From positions 4,926-16,065 of the forward strand of contig JADHZB010000941.1 in NCBI GenBank assembly GCA_015657535.1: 11,140 nucleotides of DNA. The letters are read 5' to 3'. This DNA comes from Nephromyces sp. MM_2019. Lineage: Eukaryota; Apicomplexa; Aconoidasida; Nephromycida. Of the stretch, positions 8,901-11,140 are shown one piece after another (the stretch's first letter is position 1; every line of letters starts with the position of its first letter). Both the position numbers and the translations under genes were made by a program. Under the pieces are notes generated by a model that saw nothing but the letters and a program-made list of their open reading frames with translations, searched no databases and was not told where the DNA came from.

Positions 8901-10050
8901 CTTGTCTTTCTGCCCAGCTCATGATGTCGAAGATGGGTGTTCGATTGATGAAACAACACCGTCCATAAGATGAAGTATGAAATGTACAACTATGCTATGT
9001 CTTCTTTGAAGTATTTGGTAAGGCTAAATTATATTCAGCGGAACTTGACAAAATCATCTAAAATATGAAGCGGGACATGTACAGCACCAAACATCTTGAA
9101 GACGTTTAAAACGTCCTATACCATTTTCGTACAAAGCTATCATCAAAAATACATCAGAAAACCAGTTAAAAGATCTGCAATCTTGACGTAAGTGAAGATT
9201 CCTACGTAGGAACAAACACATAAAAATTAAAACGAAACCCAGCTCTCTCTTCGCCTTTTATCTTCGGCATTGAAACATGAATACACACTCACTAGCATTA
9301 ACAGGCTATTATGCGCTTAAATGAGAGCAAACTCATTAGGATGAAGAGTGGTTATTCTTGGCGTATGAAGCTGCGTGTGCAGCTTAATGCCCTTGATAGC
9401 AGGCAAGGCACTTTCCTACTAGATTTGTCGAAGTCATCAACAATTACAGTATGACAACCGGGAAAACTTTCAAAGGCTGCTTGCATCTGCAACTTGCTTG
9501 CACAGCAGAATTCCAAGAAAAGTATAAAGTACTCTTCTTCCACAGAAAAAACTTTCGAGACCTACAGAACATCATTCAGGCTCATCTTCCTTGGAATTTC
9601 CAAAGTCGGCAATAGATTCCTGTACCACAAAAGGATTAAGCATTAAGTTCTTTGCATCGCAACAAGGAAACAACAGTATTACACACTTTTTACGAATGAA
9701 GAGATATTTCTTTACAGATATAAAGAAGAATCACACAAAACCATGGATTCCCCTAGAAAGAAGCATAAAATGACAAAAAATGCAAAAAGAAAATATTCCT
9801 CCAGGAGAAAGGTAAACGGTTCAATGAACGACATACAACAAAACACTGGCAACCTCCAACCAACCCCCCCCCCACAAAAATATCTCTGGTTGTAACATCA
9901 TCAGTATAATACATAAGCAAGTCGAGCATCACATCAAGCATCTTTTATACTTCAAATCTTTTACATTTTTAAAAGCGAGTTAGGCGATTAGCACACACAC
10001 AGCTGACGAGAGGAAAAGTCTGGATTTCATTGAAGAATCTGCCTAATATC
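5937..10050. other. Stretch without a confirmed gene, downstream of the SNF2 stop
   Basis: The right end would include the 3' UTR of the - strand SNF2 gene. The + strand becomes A-rich towards that gene (9181-9240 has 27 A and 12 T by hand count), as expected if this DNA is transcribed leftwards with T-rich non-coding sequence. Open frames at 6705-6929 (+), 8606-8896 (+), 8741-8989 (-), 9352-9543 (-) and 9591-9773 (+) are 60-96 codons, often overlap on opposite strands and match nothing I know. A ten-C run lies at 9864-9873. No RNA gene or mobile element is visible. Confidence 0.6.
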
Positions 10051-10767
10051 TTAGTTTAACGATAGTCTAGTAGACGCAAGAAATTCAGACTGATTCACCT
10101 TCAAAAGAGCTCGTTGAAGTACATCTGTATTCCCACCGAAAGCTTCATCTAAGTTCAGCTTCTTCTGGCAACACTGAAATAGAATTTAGAGAGTTTTACA
10201 TCCAAAAAAGAGACGAAAAAGAAGGCTTTTCCCATCGAACACACGACATCTAGGGAAGGTTTTTATGTGAAAATAAAATCTTCAAGCAATCATCATACCA
10301 GCTCATGCAAAATGCAAGAAATTCTGTGTGTGTGGATGTATATATACACACTAATAGTTCACTGTCTCTGTGTCTATCTCTCGCTCTCCCTCTATATATA
10401 TGTAGATATACGTTACAAACTCGCTCTTTGTTCACATATAGACAAACTGTAAAACTCTCTCTCTCTCCCTACATAACCATACATTTGCAAAGATAGAGCA
10501 CATGGTCTGTCCCACTGCTGCGTGAGGCTTTGCTGAAGATATTTCACAGCATATAGAGAACCTCCCAAACTATCCACAAAAAAAATAGGGCTCCCACATC
10601 TCACAAAGTAGGAGCTCACTGGAACACACACAGTCAAGATGACTAACCCGCAAAATCGCCTCTTCTATAGTGTTTTTGCAGCATAATCTGTAAACGGTAA
10701 CTTCTTCAGTCTGCCCTAAACGATGAACTCTATCTTCTGCTTGTCGATCGGTGTGTGGGTTCCAATC
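10051..10767 (-). CDS. SNF2-family chromatin-remodelling ATPase, last two exons (5' partial), SMARCAD1/Fun30-like
   Basis: These are the C-terminal exons of a DNA-translocating helicase-like ATPase. Exon 10767-10648 encodes 40 codons opening [19 protein letters not shown]. This is SNF2 helicase motif VI with the conserved Q..DR.HR.GQ residues, followed by VTVYRL and the TIEEAIL element. Exon 10173-10051 adds 40 residues, opening [14 protein letters not shown], and the stop TAA at 10053-10051. Both exons start and end in phase 0. Splice sites on the - strand are TTTCTTAG|GAT (entry), CGG|GTTAGT and TATTTCAG|TGT. The QAEDR form of motif VI, the KKLNLDEA linker and a short tail ending soon after favour the SMARCAD1/Fun30/ETL1 class, but INO80-like and other SNF2 classes share the core. 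Motifs I to V lie outside the window to the right. Confidence 0.9.
10174..10647 (-). other. SNF2-gene last intron (474 bp) with simple-sequence tracts
   Basis: On the - strand the donor is GTTAGT at 10647 and the acceptor is CTATTTCAG ending at 10174. Both flanks are phase 0. The interior (about 10324-10470) is low complexity, with TG/CA, TA and CT/GA tracts such as the (CT)n run at 10455-10467. Frames of 61-74 codons on both strands here are products of these tracts. Confidence 0.85.
10324..10470. repeat. Low-complexity TG, TA and CT tracts
   Basis: These are short interrupted runs: TGTGTGTG near 10325, TATATATA near 10340 and 10395, and CTCTCTCTCTCTC at 10455-10467. The runs sit wholly inside the last intron of the SNF2 gene. 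Confidence 0.85.
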
Positions 10768-11140
10768 CTAAGAAAAAATTTGGAGTACACCTACGAATTT
10801 GCTCCCATTCAAGCGCATAAACACTAAAAATTGTTGCAAATTGCTATTCACGGCGCAATACACACACAGTGTAATTGAAGAGGTAAGAAAAGTCGCCTTA
10901 TCAGAGAATCGCAGGCAAGTGGTTACTATGCTTTTAGCGAAAGGAGGGTATGTACACTAAAAAACATAAAAACAAAAGAGTAAGTATTGTGGAGAGCAGA
11001 AGAAGATAAGAATAAAAAAAAGAAAGAGCGTGAAAAAGTACCTCAGCACGAAGAGAATAGCAGCGGCATTGAGAGAGGTAAGCAGTAATAGGAAACAAAA
11101 GGAAATGCAAAGTGGAAAGTATGAGCAGAGTGGGGGGGGG
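10768..11140 (-). other. Part of the upstream SNF2 intron; no convincing exon
   Basis: An in-frame TAG lies directly before the GAT codon at 10767 and is the acceptor itself, so the exon must start there in phase 0. The preceding exon should encode helicase motif V (GGxGINLT-like). I find no such sequence with usable splice sites in 10768-11140. The stretch is purine-rich on the + strand, hence pyrimidine-rich in the sense direction, and ends in nine G (11132-11140) at the window edge. Confidence 0.6.

Noticed and set aside
9101..9115. Palindrome GACGTTTAAAACGTC
   Set aside because: Seven-base arms are expected about once by chance in a window this size, and nothing nearby gives it a role.
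9368..9385. Hairpin AAGCTGC/GCAGCTT with a four-base loop
   Set aside because: A seven-base stem is within chance expectation. A bacterial-type terminator makes no sense here.
9543..9773. Ser-rich + frame after a CTTCTTCCACAG acceptor-like site
   Set aside because: It looks mildly coding but has no recognised domain and no upstream exon to join. It lies close to the 3' end of the opposite-strand SNF2 gene.
10797..10818. Minus-strand MRLNGSKF reading, like the RLDGST motif of SNF2 proteins
   Set aside because: Motif V would have to lie between this and DWNPH, and there is no room for it in 30 bp.
11050..11082. Minus-strand LTSLNAAAILF reading, like the INLTSANVVI segment before DWNP
   Set aside because: There is no GIN before it and no AG acceptor upstream within the window. 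The strong-looking donor gives the wrong phase, and the spacing is one residue short.

Overview
This is nuclear DNA from an intron-rich, moderately AT-rich eukaryote. The evidence is a spliced nucleoporin gene, a spliced chromatin-remodeller gene, GT...AG introns of about 470 to 1010 bp that are T-rich on the sense strand, and no bacterial-style gene packing. The two recognisable genes end in TGA and TAA and read in the standard code. I cannot name the lineage; a protist or alga is as likely as anything else. The window starts inside a 30-bp coding tandem repeat and ends in a run of nine G. Both are typical assembly break points, so it may be a complete short contig.

Left part (1-2591, + strand): the 3' portion of a gene for the central-channel nucleoporin Nup62/Nsp1, in three exons (1-384, 917-987, 1998-2591) with matching phases. 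It encodes a Ser/Thr/Gly/Ala-rich linker that begins with three copies of a GLTAASTPGL decapeptide, followed by the Nsp1_C-type coiled coil and a natural stop.

Right part (10051-10767, - strand): the last two exons of a SNF2-family DNA translocase. The first carries helicase motif VI ([11 protein letters not shown]) and the second the C-terminal tail. The closest match I recognise is the SMARCAD1/Fun30/ETL1 class. The rest of the gene lies beyond the right edge, behind an intron that fills 10768-11140.

Middle (2592-10050): the two genes converge with about 7.46 kb between their stop codons, and I cannot assign any gene there firmly. By eye, the left half is T-rich on the + strand with several good + strand 3' splice sites, and the right half (towards 10 kb) is A-rich. 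This could reflect unrecognised spliced genes, long 3' transcript ends, or neutral strand asymmetry. The best coding-like islands are 5616-5936 (a 106-codon ORF beginning CCATGG that overlaps a second open frame ending at a strong GTAAGT donor), 3386-3592 and 3616-4089. Several clusters of inverted repeats (3122-3171, 4345-4467, 5195-5260) might be structured RNA. No tRNA, rRNA, CRISPR, or intact transposon was seen.
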